DNA of 39,783 bases. It comes from Acidimicrobiaceae bacterium. GTDB taxonomy: Bacteria; Actinomycetota; Acidimicrobiia; Acidimicrobiales; Bog-793. Positions 1 to 7,891 of this stretch are shown piece by piece. Position 1 is the stretch's first letter, and each line of letters starts with the position of its first letter. Below the pieces are notes generated by a model. It saw nothing but the letters and a program-made list of their open reading frames with translations, did not search any database and was not told the origin of the DNA. Location: NCBI GenBank assembly GCA_027335685.1, contig DAHWHN010000076.1, positions 1-39,783 of the forward strand, written 5' to 3'. The translations under genes were made by a program, and so were the position numbers.

Positions 1-252
1 GAGCGCCTCGGCGCGGCGCGCCTCGGCCGCGGCGAGCGCGTCGGCGAGGCCCTCCGCGCGCCCGCGCTCGTAGCCGGCGCGCCGCGCCTCGGCGAGCTGG
101 ATCTCGATGCTCGGGCCGTCGTCGGCGGGATGGCGTGGCAGGTGCGCGGCGACCGCGACGCGGCTCGACACGAGGTGCGCGAGCCCGAGCGAGCCCGCGT
201 CGGCTTCACGCACGACGCGCCGGTGCGCGCGGGGCTCAGCCGACGAGCTCAT
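1..252 (-). CDS. fliH: FliH-like flagellar export protein, N-terminal part (cut by window edge)
   Basis: This open frame runs off the left edge, so only about 84 residues are visible. FliH is the cytoplasmic stator that holds the FliI ATPase inactive and docks it at the flagellar export gate. The visible part contains an Ala/Glu/Arg-rich stretch with the pattern AGYERGRAEGLADALAAAEA, matching the glycine-repeat helix typical of the FliH N-terminal half. The chosen ATG at 252 lies inside the end of fliG (17-base overlap); a GTG at 213 is an alternative. Position directly after fliG is the standard place for fliH. The call rests on motif plus position, since the conserved C-terminal domain is outside the window. 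Confidence 0.72.
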   Translation of the reverse strand, partial: MSSSAEPRAHRRVVREADAGSLGLAHLVSSRVAVAAHLPRHPADDGPSIEIQLAEARRAGYERGRAEGLADALAAAEARRAEAL

Positions 253-1240
253 CGGTGCCCCGTTCGATGGTGATCGTGCCGGCGTCCGCGAGCGAGCGGA
301 CGAGCTTGACGATGGAGGCCTCGGCCCCCTCGACGACCGAGAGGCGCTGCGGCCCGAGCGACGCCATGTCCTCGAGCAGCTCCTCCGCGGCGCGCTCGGA
401 GATGTTGCGCGTGAACTTCTGGATGACGTGCTCCGGCTTGCCCTTCAGCGCGAGCGCGACGTTCTTCAGCACGACCGAGCGGAGCACGGTCTGCAGCGTC
501 TGGTCGTCGAGCTGGACGACGTCTTCGAAGACGAACATCTCGTTGCGGATGATCTCGGCCATCTCCGGGTCGCGCTCTTCGAGGTCCGCGAGGATCTGCT
601 TCTCCGTCGCCTGGTCCGCGCTCGTGAGGATGCCGACGATCGTCGCGACGCCCTCGATCTCCGAGCTGCCGCCACCTGCTCGCGCGAAGGCCGAGAGCCG
701 GTAGTCGAGCTCGGCGCCGACCTTGCGCATGACGTCGGGCGGCAGCGGGCTCATCTTTGCCACGCGACGTGCGACCTCCGTGCGCAGGTCGTCGTCGAGG
801 CGCTCGACGACTCGCGCCGCGTGGTCGCGGTTGACGTGCGCGAGGACGACGGCGAGGAGCTGGGGGTGCTCGGCGCTCATGAAGCCGACGATCTGGGCGG
901 GGTCGATCCGGTTGATGAAGGCGAGCGGATGGTCCGCGACGACGTTCTGCAGCTCGTCCATGATCTGCGCCGCACGTGCCGCGCCGACGCGCTCGCGCAG
1001 CAGGCGCTCCGCGATGTCGCTCCCGCCCTGGCGGACGTCCGCGAGCGAGCCGGTCACGACGGAGAGCTCGTCGAGGACCCGGTCGACGTCCTCGGCCGTC
1101 ATGGTCGGGAGCCGCGCGACCTCGGCCATCAGCTCGATGACCTCGCTCTCGCTCAGGTTCTTGAGGACCTTGTGCGCCCGGGTCTCGTCGAGCTGCGCGA
1201 TCACGACCGCTGCTTGCTGGCTCTTCGTGAGCTGGATCAT
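236..1240 (-). CDS. fliG: Flagellar motor switch protein FliG
   Basis: FliG forms the rotor ring that meets the stator and transmits torque and direction. The 334-residue product has normal family length. The middle-domain EHPQ motif is at residues 124-127, and the C-terminal torque domain begins near the MFVFEDV segment at 235-241, followed by the charged helix with LDDQTLQTVLRSV. The N-terminal FliF-binding domain starts MIQLTKSQQAAVVI, a typical opening. The ATG at 1240 overlaps the fliF stop in an ATGA, so translational coupling is expected. A longer open frame extends upstream to 1900 but is out of frame with fliF and is not coding. Confidence 0.97.
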   Translation of the reverse strand: MIQLTKSQQAAVVIAQLDETRAHKVLKNLSESEVIELMAEVARLPTMTAEDVDRVLDELSVVTGSLADVRQGGSDIAERLLRERVGAARAAQIMDELQNVVADHPLAFINRIDPAQIVGFMSAEHPQLLAVVLAHVNRDHAARVVERLDDDLRTEVARRVAKMSPLPPDVMRKVGAELDYRLSAFARAGGGSSEIEGVATIVGILTSADQATEKQILADLEERDPEMAEIIRNEMFVFEDVVQLDDQTLQTVLRSVVLKNVALALKGKPEHVIQKFTRNISERAAEELLEDMASLGPQRLSVVEGAEASIVKLVRSLADAGTITIERGTDELVG

Positions 1241-2781
1241 GTGCCCTGGTGGAGCCAGTCGCGCAGCACCGAGGCGACCTCGTCGGACTGGTTGTCGACG
1301 AGCTCTTGGATCGAGGGCCCGAGCCGGCGCCGGGCGGGCGTGAGCTCGATCGCCGGGAGCTCGCCCGTCGTCGGCTCCATGAGCATCGGCATCGACTCGA
1401 GCTGGTCGAGCACGAGCGAGTCGAGCAGGGCCTGCTCGGCGGCTGCAGCCTTGCGGGCCTTGCGCGACGCCCGCCAGAGCAGGAAGAGCACGAGCAGCAC
1501 GAGCAGCAGGGCGAGGCCCGGCTTGAGGGCGGTCGCGAGGATGCTCTTCTTCGTCGCGAGCACTGCCGTCGACGGGCTCGCCTTGAACGGCGCGGCGCTG
1601 AAGCTGAGCACGTCCCCGCGAGCCTTCTGGATGCCCGCCGTCGCGGCGACGCCGGCCTGGAGCTGCGCGAGCGTGAGGCCCTTCGGCAGGGCCTTCGAGT
1701 TGACGAGGACGGCGACGGACTGGCTCGTCACGCCGCCGGGGGCCGTCGTGACCGTCTGGCTCTGCGTGCCGCTCTCGCACGTCTTCGACGTCGAGGTCTG
1801 GGTGTAGCTCCCGGTCCCGGCTGTCGTCGTGCCGGCCTGCAGCCCGGCGGGCGTCCCCGTGCCGGTGTACTTCTCGCTCGACTGCTGGGTCGAGGTGCAC
1901 ACGAGGAGCGGCTTGCCGCCCTTGCCGGCGAGGATGGTCTGGCTGCGGGTCTGGACCTGGTCGAAGTTGAGCTGCGCGTTGACCTGGACGTCGGCGTTGC
2001 CGGGGCCGAGGATCCCGGCGAGGTACGCGGAGATCCGCGCCTGCTCGGCGCTGTCGTAGGCGGTGGAGGCGCTGCTCTGGGCGGCGCCGCTGTCGTTGAC
2101 GCCGGGACCGGCGAGCAGGTTGCCGTTCGAGTCGGCGACCGTCACGTCCGACCGGTTGAGTCCGGGGACCGCGGAGGCCGTCAGCGAGACGATCGCCTGC
2201 ACCTGGCCGTAGGTAAGGCTGTGCCCGGGCTGGAGGTCGACGAGCACCGAGGCGCCGGTCGGGTTCGTGTTGCCGAGCGCGAAGGTCTGGTTGGCCGGCA
2301 GGGCGATGCTCACCTGGCTCGAGGTGACCCCGCTGATCGAGTCGATCGTCTGCTCGAGCTCGCCCTGGAGGGCCTGCAGGTAGTCCGCCTGCTGGGTGAG
2401 CTGGGAGGTGGTGAGGCCCTCCTTGTCGAGGATCGAGAGCCCGACGGTGGTCTGCGAGGGCAGGCCGGCTGCTGCCGCGGCGAGGCGCTCCTGGTCGACC
2501 ATGTTCTGCGGGACGAGGATCGTCGAGCCGCCGTTCTCGAGCTCGTAGGGAACGTGGTTCGTGGCGAGCTGCTGGGTGATCGCGGCGGCGTCGGAGGGCT
2601 GGAGGTTCGTGAAGAGCATCGCGTAGGTCGGCCGCCCCGACAGCGACATGAAGACCATCGCAACGACGACGACCCCGATCACCGCGGCGACCGTCACGGC
2701 TTGCTGCCCGCGGGAGAAGCCGGAGGTGAATCGCTGCGCCGCCTGCTTGTAGCGGCTGAAGTCCCGTGCGCCTGCTGCCAT
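1237..2781 (-). CDS. fliF: Flagellar MS-ring protein FliF
   Basis: FliF builds the membrane MS ring, the base on which the rod, rotor and export apparatus assemble. The 514-residue product has a first membrane helix at about 28-47, then the ring-building motif region (YAMLFTNLQPSDAAAI and the following helices). A long Ser/Thr/Gly-rich periplasmic segment follows, then a second membrane helix at about 418-436 and a basic and acidic cytoplasmic tail ending in VASVLRDWL, the FliG-binding part. The start is an ATG four bases after the fliE stop codon. Length and architecture are ordinary. Confidence 0.97.
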   Translation of the reverse strand: MAAGARDFSRYKQAAQRFTSGFSRGQQAVTVAAVIGVVVVAMVFMSLSGRPTYAMLFTNLQPSDAAAITQQLATNHVPYELENGGSTILVPQNMVDQERLAAAAAGLPSQTTVGLSILDKEGLTTSQLTQQADYLQALQGELEQTIDSISGVTSSQVSIALPANQTFALGNTNPTGASVLVDLQPGHSLTYGQVQAIVSLTASAVPGLNRSDVTVADSNGNLLAGPGVNDSGAAQSSASTAYDSAEQARISAYLAGILGPGNADVQVNAQLNFDQVQTRSQTILAGKGGKPLLVCTSTQQSSEKYTGTGTPAGLQAGTTTAGTGSYTQTSTSKTCESGTQSQTVTTAPGGVTSQSVAVLVNSKALPKGLTLAQLQAGVAATAGIQKARGDVLSFSAAPFKASPSTAVLATKKSILATALKPGLALLLVLLVLFLLWRASRKARKAAAAEQALLDSLVLDQLESMPMLMEPTTGELPAIELTPARRRLGPSIQELVDNQSDEVASVLRDWLHQGT

Positions 2782-2785
2782 CTGA

Positions 2786-3088
2786 TCAGAAGCTCATGTT
2801 CATGATGCCGGTGTAGGACGCGATGGCTTTGTTCAACAGGTCTGTCGCGATCTGGGTGTCGAGCGACGCCTTCGTCGCCGCGATCATCGTGTCGGCGAGG
2901 TTGCCCTGGCCGGCAGCCGACTGCGCCTCGGCCGCCGACGCGGCGCTCTGCGACGCCTGCAGGCCGTTGACGGCGTTCGACATGAGCGATCCGAACGAGT
3001 TGCTCGCGGAGCTCGCGGCCGGGCCCGACCCGAGCAGCGAGGGCATCTGGGGCAGGGCGGGGACCGCCGGGATGGGTGCGATCGGCAT
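2786..3088 (-). CDS. fliE: Flagellar hook-basal body protein FliE
   Basis: FliE is the small protein joining the MS ring to the proximal rod. The 100-residue product has a Pro/Ala-rich N-terminus and the conserved C-terminal half, with ADTMIAATKASLDTQIATDL followed by LNKAIASYTGIMNMSF. That matches the usual FliE pattern of helices ending in a hydrophobic IMNM-type motif. It lies between flgC and fliF, its expected place in the flgB-flgC-fliE-fliF order, with two bases to flgC and four to fliF. Confidence 0.95.
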   Translation of the reverse strand: MPIAPIPAVPALPQMPSLLGSGPAASSASNSFGSLMSNAVNGLQASQSAASAAEAQSAAGQGNLADTMIAATKASLDTQIATDLLNKAIASYTGIMNMSF

Positions 3089-3090
3089 GG

Positions 3091-3498
3091 TCAGCTCCCG
3101 ATTGCGAGGCCGGACTGGTACGCGGCGACGGCGTGGGTGATGGAGACGGTGTTGGCCTGGTAGCCCTCCTGGGCCTGGATCAGGTCGACGAGCTGGCTCC
3201 CGAGCGAGACCGACGGCACCTTCACCTCGCCCTGGGCGTTCGCGAGCGGGTTTCCCGGCTCGGACACGATCACGCCCGTCGTCGAGCCGAGCGCGACGGA
3301 CGTCGAGACGCCGACGCCGGGCGCGCCGGGCAGCGTCCCGCCGAGGGGTGTGAACACCGGCGTCTCGGTCGCGTAGGCCGGTGCGTTCGTCGCGACGACG
3401 TCGTTCGCGTTCGCGATGTTGCCGCCCGAGGTGTCGATCCAGGTCTGCATCGCGTCGAGACCCGTGTTGGAGATGTCGATGGACGTGAACAGCGTCAC
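3091..3498 (-). CDS. flgC: Flagellar proximal rod protein FlgC
   Basis: FlgC is a proximal rod subunit exported by the flagellar type III system. The 135-residue product has the rod/hook N-terminal signature (GLDAMQTWIDTSGGNIANAN) and the C-terminal helix with VDLIQAQEGYQANTVSITHA used for axial packing. The start ATG overlaps the flgB stop by four bases. Length is in the usual range. Confidence 0.96.
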   Translation of the reverse strand: MTLFTSIDISNTGLDAMQTWIDTSGGNIANANDVVATNAPAYATETPVFTPLGGTLPGAPGVGVSTSVALGSTTGVIVSEPGNPLANAQGEVKVPSVSLGSQLVDLIQAQEGYQANTVSITHAVAAYQSGLAIGS

Positions 3499-3842
3499 TG
3501 GAAGCTCCCTCCTGTCGCGCCTTGGATCAGGCGGAACTGCGCGTTGAGCGACTCGCTGATCGTCTCGTACTGCAAGGTGTCCTTCTGCGCCGCGACGAGC
3601 TCGTCGGCGATCTGGACGTTGTTGCCGTTCGTCGCAGGCGGCGTGGCCGACGGCGCGTTCGTGATCCGGGCGGTGGCGGGGCCGGGGGAGGCGAGCGCGT
3701 CCGCCAGGCTCGACTGGAAGCTCACCTCGTTCGCGGTGTAGCCGGGAGTCGAGAGGTTCGCGATGTTGTTCGCCTGGGCGTTCTGCTGGGCGGTGACGCC
3801 GTCGATCGCGAACTGCAAGATGCCGATGATGCCGCTCGTCAC
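3495..3842 (-). CDS. flgB: Flagellar proximal rod protein FlgB
   Basis: FlgB is the first rod subunit and here the first gene of the flagellar operon. The roughly 115-residue product has the conserved N-terminal segment AIDGVTAQQNAQANNIANLS followed by TPGYTANEVSF, the pattern shared by rod proteins, and a C-terminal axial helix. I chose the GTG at 3842 because AGGT lies six bases before it. An in-frame GTG at 3857 would add five residues but has no clear ribosome binding site. The gene is read leftward from the promoter region between 3843 and 4005. Confidence 0.92.
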   Translation of the reverse strand: MTSGIIGILQFAIDGVTAQQNAQANNIANLSTPGYTANEVSFQSSLADALASPGPATARITNAPSATPPATNGNNVQIADELVAAQKDTLQYETISESLNAQFRLIQGATGGSFQ

Positions 3843-3868
3843 GGACGTACCTCGCACGGGCTCGCGTC

Positions 3869-3890
3869 GGGACGCGGCAGGCCGCGTCCC
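3869..3890. promoter_or_regulatory. Perfect 22-base inverted repeat in the flgB leader
   Basis: GGGACGCGGC, a two-base AG centre and GCCGCGTCCC form a perfect 10-base dyad just upstream of flgB. It could be an operator or an mRNA hairpin in the leader of the flagellar operon. The dyad is directly visible; its function is unknown. Confidence 0.5.
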
Positions 3891-3946
3891 CGTGGGCCCG
3901 TCCGTGGGCTACGTCAGCGGGGCAGTCCTCGCCGCCGCTGGACTAG

Positions 3947-3974
3947 CAAACGGCAGGGTGCGGGAAGACGTTGA
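3947..3974 (-). promoter_or_regulatory. Possible sigma-28 (FliA/WhiG)-like promoter for the flagellar operon
   Basis: On the minus strand TCAA, 16 bases, then GCCGTTTG resembles the sigma-28 consensus TAAA-N15-GCCGATAA. Three of four bases match in the first box and five of eight in the second. It sits 105-132 bases upstream of flgB, in the only non-coding stretch before the operon. The match is partial, so this is a weak prediction. Confidence 0.28.
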
Positions 3975-4005
3975 GCGATTCGCGTCGCGTGGCGCGAACC
4001 TGTGA

Positions 4006-4527
4006 TCACGCCGAGACGGTGTCGAGCTCCTCGAGCACGGTGCGGTAGCGCTCGATCAGGCCCGCGAGCTCGTCGCGGAACGCGGTGATGCGGACGACCT
4101 TGCGTGCGACGCGGTCGTGGAGGGCCTCGGTCATCTCGAGCGCCTCGAGCACGAGCGCCCGGCGCTCGTCGGGGTCCTCGCTCTGGCGGTAGGCGTCCCG
4201 GAGCGTGCCGAGGCGGTCCTCCCGGGTGACGACGCCGCGGATCTCCTCGAGGTTGAGCCCGATGAGCTCTTGCAGCTCGCGGATCCGCTGGACGCGCTCG
4301 AGCTCGCCCGGTCCGTACTCCCGGCAGCCACCGGCACTGTGCCCCGCGGGGGCGAGGATGCCGATCTCCTCGTAGTAGCGCAACGTGCGCTCGGACACCC
4401 CGCTGCGCTGTGCCGCCTCGCCGATGCGCAGCCGGGTCGGCGCGCCCTCGTCCGGCGGAGCTCCCTCCCCGGTCCGGGCACCGGTGCGGGAGCCCGCCGA
4501 CCTAGTCAAGGTTGCTCTCGGCGACAC
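4006..4527 (-). CDS. MerR-family transcriptional regulator
   Basis: The product binds DNA through an N-terminal winged helix-turn-helix (LRIGEAAQRSGVSERTLRYY, then EEIGILAP and REYGPGELERVQRI) followed by a long dimerisation helix and a C-terminal helical segment. No effector-domain cysteines of metal sensors and no drug-binding GyrI-like domain are seen, so the ligand is unknown. The start is uncertain. I give the GTG at 4527, which overlaps the upstream efflux-pump gene by 26 bases; a TTG at 4509 and a CTG at 4431, just before the HTH, are alternatives. Co-transcription with the pump, and a MerR-type promoter ahead of the pump, suggest that it controls the pump and itself. Confidence 0.85.
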   Translation of the reverse strand: MSPRATLTRSAGSRTGARTGEGAPPDEGAPTRLRIGEAAQRSGVSERTLRYYEEIGILAPAGHSAGGCREYGPGELERVQRIRELQELIGLNLEEIRGVVTREDRLGTLRDAYRQSEDPDERRALVLEALEMTEALHDRVARKVVRITAFRDELAGLIERYRTVLEELDTVSA

Positions 4528-6310
4528 CCGCGCCGACGAGCGCGGACTCCGCGGCCGCCGCGTCGAGCGGCGCCTCGCCGTCGGCAGCGGTCGCGGGGGC
4601 ACTGGCGTGGCCGTGCACGTACTTGCCGCCACGCAGCCAGGAGGCGATCGCTGCGACGAGGCAGGCGGCGAGCGCGAAGGCGAACGCCTCGCGCAGCCCC
4701 GACTGGAAGGGCTTCGCGATGAGGCTCGGGAAGAAGCTCCGGCCCGTCAGGTAGCGGGCGTGCGCGAGGTGGGGGAGCGCCGGACCGAGCAAGGTCTGCA
4801 TCGGGTTGTAGCCGAGGAATGCGGCGAAGAGGCTGCCGACCGGGGGCAGGCTGGCGACCTGGTGCGCGAGCGCGGGCGAGACGCCCTGTCGTGTCAACCC
4901 GCCGTACAGGGCGTGCGGCAGGCCCGAGGCGAGGCCGAGGATGATGAGGGTGAAGAAGACGCCGATCGAGAGCACCATCGAGGAGTTCTGGAACGTCGTC
5001 ACCATCCCCGCACCCGAGCCTCGCTGGTCCGGCGGGAGCGAGTTCATGATGCCGGCCTGGTTGGGCGCGGAGAAGATGCCCATGCCGAGGCCCATCATCA
5101 ACAGCACGAGCGCGAACACGACGTAGGAGAAGTCGACGGGGAGGATCTCGAGCAGCCCGAAGGCGAGCGCGGTGACGACCATGCCGCCGGTCGCGAACGG
5201 GCGGGCCCCGAAGCGGTCGGAGAGGATGCCCGAGAGCGGGCCGGCGACGAGGAAGCCGACCGTGAGCGGGAGCATGTAGATACCCGCCCACAGCGGCGTG
5301 CGGGCGAAGCTGTAGCCGTGGAGGGGGAGCCAGATCCCCTGGAGCCAGATGATGAGGATGAACATGAGCCCGCCGCGTCCGAGCGCCGCGAGGAAGGTCG
5401 CGACGCTGCCCGCGGAGAAGGCCCGGATCTTGAACAGCGAGCGCCGGAGCATCGGGTGGTCCGAACGCGTCTCGATCACGCCGAAGACGACGAGCAGGGC
5501 GACACCGCCGAGCAACTCGGCGAGGACCTTCGGGCTCGTCCACCCCATCGTGTGGCCACCGTAGGGCTCGATGCCGTACGTGATCCCGACGAGGACGGCG
5601 ACGAGACCGACCGCGAAGGTGAGGTTGCCCCACCAGTCGATCTTGGCCGGGACCCTGATGCTGCGCTCCTCGAGCTTGAGGTAGGCCCAGACGGTGCCGA
5701 ACAGCCCGATCGGGACGGACACGAGGAACACGAGGTGCCACTCGATCGGGGCGAGGACCCCGCCGAGGACGAGACCGATGAACGAGCCGGCGATCGCGGC
5801 GACGCCGTTGACGCCGAGAGCCAGACCGCGCTGCTCGACGGGGAAGGCGTCGGTGATGATCGCGCTCGAGTTCGCGAACAAAAAGGCGCCTCCGACGCCC
5901 TGGCCGACGCGCATGAGGATGAGGTAGAGCGCCGCGCTCGCGCCGTGCAGCCAGGTCACCGACAGCAGCAGCGAGAACAGCGTGAAGACCGCGAAGCCGA
6001 GGTTGTACATCTTCACCCGGCCGAACATGTCGCCGACGCGGCCGAGGCTCACGAGCAGCACGGCGGTGGCGACCATGAAGCCCATGAGCATCCAGAGCAG
6101 GTAGCTCGAGTTGCCGGGCGTGAGCGGGTTCAAGCCGATGCCGCGGAAGATGTTGGGCAGGGCGATGAGGATGATCGAGGAGTTCACCGTCGCCATGAGG
6201 ATGCCGAGCGTCGTGTTCGACAGGGCGATCCACTTGTAACGGTCCGGGTGGGTGGGGCGCCGCGCGCCCCCCTGCGCGGCCGGTGTGCCGCCGGTTCTCG
6301 CCGATGCCAC
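4502..6310 (-). CDS. DHA2-type MFS drug efflux transporter (14 TM)
   Basis: This 602-residue membrane protein has the length and segment pattern of 14-helix drug:proton antiporters (EmrB/QacA group). The first helix holds NTTLGILMATVNSSIILIAL. The cytoplasmic loop LGRVGDMFGRVKMYNLG is the MFS motif A, and FLFANSSAIITDAFPVEQRG with GSFIGLVLGG matches motif C of antiporters. The start is a GTG at 6310 with GAGAGGA upstream. The tail after the last helix is hydrophilic. It overlaps the MerR gene that follows. The exported compound cannot be told from sequence. Confidence 0.92.
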   Translation of the reverse strand: MASARTGGTPAAQGGARRPTHPDRYKWIALSNTTLGILMATVNSSIILIALPNIFRGIGLNPLTPGNSSYLLWMLMGFMVATAVLLVSLGRVGDMFGRVKMYNLGFAVFTLFSLLLSVTWLHGASAALYLILMRVGQGVGGAFLFANSSAIITDAFPVEQRGLALGVNGVAAIAGSFIGLVLGGVLAPIEWHLVFLVSVPIGLFGTVWAYLKLEERSIRVPAKIDWWGNLTFAVGLVAVLVGITYGIEPYGGHTMGWTSPKVLAELLGGVALLVVFGVIETRSDHPMLRRSLFKIRAFSAGSVATFLAALGRGGLMFILIIWLQGIWLPLHGYSFARTPLWAGIYMLPLTVGFLVAGPLSGILSDRFGARPFATGGMVVTALAFGLLEILPVDFSYVVFALVLLMMGLGMGIFSAPNQAGIMNSLPPDQRGSGAGMVTTFQNSSMVLSIGVFFTLIILGLASGLPHALYGGLTRQGVSPALAHQVASLPPVGSLFAAFLGYNPMQTLLGPALPHLAHARYLTGRSFFPSLIAKPFQSGLREAFAFALAACLVAAIASWLRGGKYVHGHASAPATAADGEAPLDAAAAESALVGAGVAESNLD

Positions 6311-6421
6311 GAGCGTCCGTCCTCTCTCGTCGTCCTAGCCGTCGTTCGACCCGTCGTGCTGGCTGTCGTGTCCCGGTACCCGCGGCCGTCGAGGCCGGGT
6401 CCGGGGCGAGCTGACGCTCAC

Positions 6422-6452
6422 ATCTTACGTCAACGTGAGGTGCACCTGTCCA
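6422..6452 (-). promoter_or_regulatory. MerR-type promoter with tipA-like dyad ahead of the efflux operon
   Basis: On the minus strand TGGACA and TAAGAT are separated by 19 bases, the over-long spacer typical of MerR-controlled promoters. Within and beside the spacer is the dyad CTCACGT-TG-ACGTAAG (plus-strand 6424-6439, one mismatch). It resembles the CTCACGT dyad I recall from the TipAL-controlled tipA promoter. A further dyad TGACG-N11-CGTCA spans 6412-6432. The site is about 110 bases upstream of the pump start. Regulation by the downstream MerR protein is inferred. Confidence 0.55.
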
Positions 6453-6560
6453 GGCTGTCCGGCGAGCGGGTCCGGGTCCGGGTCGCGGGCCGGCGACCAG
6501 GCCTGGGGTCCGCGCAGGCGGGCTGCGCCCTCCGCCGCGTACGTGGGCCGCACCGGTGGC

Positions 6561-6589
6561 TTGACAGTGGCGACTCGCGTTCGTAACAT
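6561..6589 (+). promoter_or_regulatory. Near-consensus housekeeping promoter of the LacI-Opp operon
   Basis: TTGACA at 6561-6566, a 17-base spacer and TAACAT at 6584-6589 form a very strong sigma-70/HrdB-type promoter. Transcription should begin near 6596, inside the first of two LacI-type operators. Confidence 0.8.
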
Positions 6590-6592
6590 CAC

Positions 6593-6618
6593 GAAAGCGC
6601 TTACTGGTAAGCGCTTAC
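6593..6618. promoter_or_regulatory. Two tandem LacI-family operators
   Basis: GAAAGCGCTTAC (6593-6604) and the perfect palindrome GTAAGCGCTTAC (6607-6618) have the central CG of LacI/CcpA-type operators and lie 14 bases centre to centre. They cover the predicted start of transcription, so a bound LacI protein would block its own operon. Confidence 0.78.
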
Positions 6619-6736
6619 GGCGGGGCGGAGGACGTCCCGGGCGCCAGGGAGGCGCCGGAGCAGGTCGATCAGTCGAGGGGCATCCAGGGCCGCGCCGAAC
6701 GGACCGCTGGGGCACGGGGGCAGGGGAGGGGGGACG

Positions 6737-7882
6737 ATGCGGGCACCGACGATCTACGACCTCGCGGAGAAGGCCGGCGTGTCGATCGCCACGGTCTCCC
6801 GGGCCCTCAACGCGAAGGCCGGCCTGAGCGCGGAGACCCGCGACCGGGTGCTCGCCGTCGCCGACGAGCTCGGCTACGTCCCGAACGGTACGGCGCGCGG
6901 GCTCAGCTACGGGGCGACGGAGACGATCGGGGTGGTCGTCGCGACGCGCAGCACCAACGCCGCCCTCGCCGAGGAGCACGAGAGCCTGCTGTTCGTCGAC
7001 GCGGTCATCCGCGGCGCGGAGCGCTCCGCCCAGCGGATCGGCTTCGCCCTACTGCTCGCGAGCATCCGCCCCCGATCGGGTTGGGAGGCCGCGAAGCGCA
7101 TGGTCGGGCGGACCGACGGCCTCGTCGTCGTCGACCGTGCCGTGAGCGAGGAGGCGATGGCGTGGATCGCCGCGCGCCACCCGGTCGTGGCCCTCGCGTG
7201 GGACAGTCCGAAAGGTGACGAGCTCGTCGTGCGGATCGACAACGTCGGCGGCATGAGCAGGCTCGTCGAGCACCTCGTCGTCGAGCACGGCTACACCGAG
7301 ATCGGCGTCGTGCGCGGCCCGGAGTCGAGCCCGGACGCGACGGCCCGCTGGCAGACCGTCGAGCAGTGTGCCACGAAGCTCGGCGCGCGCATCGTCGGGA
7401 CGTGGGTCGGCGACTTCTCGGCTGCGAGCGGCGAGCGCATCGCGCGCACGATCGGCCGGAGCACGGCGCCGATGCCCCGTGCGCTCATGTGCATGAACGA
7501 CCAGATGGCCGTCGGCGTGCTCAACGTCCTCACCGCCCGGGAGATCGCCGTGCCCGAGGAGGTCGCCGTGACCGGCTTCGACGACATCATCGTGTCGCGC
7601 TACTTGCGCCCGGGCCTCACGACCGTGCGCCAGCCGGCCGAGGAGCTCGGGGCGACCGCCGTCTCGAGCCTGTACGAGGTCGCCCGCGGCACCGCTCTCG
7701 CCGTGCGGGAGATGGTGTTGCCGACCGAGGTCGTCGTGCGCTCGAGCTGCGGCTGCGCGTCGACGCCGGTGCTCGAGGCGCCGCATTCCGAGACCGACCT
7801 GGGTGTCGGCCGGCCGCGGCGCGAAGGCGCCGGGGCAGATGCCGCCCCGGCGCCGGACGACCTCGCCGAGATGGCGGGCTAG
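6737..7882 (+). CDS. LacI-family transcriptional repressor
   Basis: The 381-residue protein has the LacI N-terminal helix-turn-helix (APTIYDLAEKAGVSIATVSR) and hinge helix (VPNGTARGLSYGATETIG). A periplasmic-binding-like sensor domain follows, with the MNDQMAVGVLNVLTAREIAV and TGFDDIIVSRYLRPGLTTVR segments typical of sugar-responsive members. A GGGGAGGGG ribosome site lies just before the ATG. It ends in a Cys-Gly-Cys motif and a low-complexity Ala/Pro tail. It is the first gene of an operon with Opp-type transporter genes and carries palindromic operators in its own leader. Autorepression relieved by an imported sugar is the likely mode; the inducer is probably a gluco-oligosaccharide given the GH3 gene downstream. 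Confidence 0.93.
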   Translation: MRAPTIYDLAEKAGVSIATVSRALNAKAGLSAETRDRVLAVADELGYVPNGTARGLSYGATETIGVVVATRSTNAALAEEHESLLFVDAVIRGAERSAQRIGFALLLASIRPRSGWEAAKRMVGRTDGLVVVDRAVSEEAMAWIAARHPVVALAWDSPKGDELVVRIDNVGGMSRLVEHLVVEHGYTEIGVVRGPESSPDATARWQTVEQCATKLGARIVGTWVGDFSAASGERIARTIGRSTAPMPRALMCMNDQMAVGVLNVLTAREIAVPEEVAVTGFDDIIVSRYLRPGLTTVRQPAEELGATAVSSLYEVARGTALAVREMVLPTEVVVRSSCGCASTPVLEAPHSETDLGVGRPRREGAGADAAPAPDDLAEMAG

Positions 7883-7891
7883 GAGCACGTC

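Noticed and set aside
4385-6586. 733-residue plus-strand open frame opposite the efflux pump
   Set aside because: Composition is Glu/Asp/Arg/His-rich without structure, and the opposite strand clearly encodes a 14-TM transporter.
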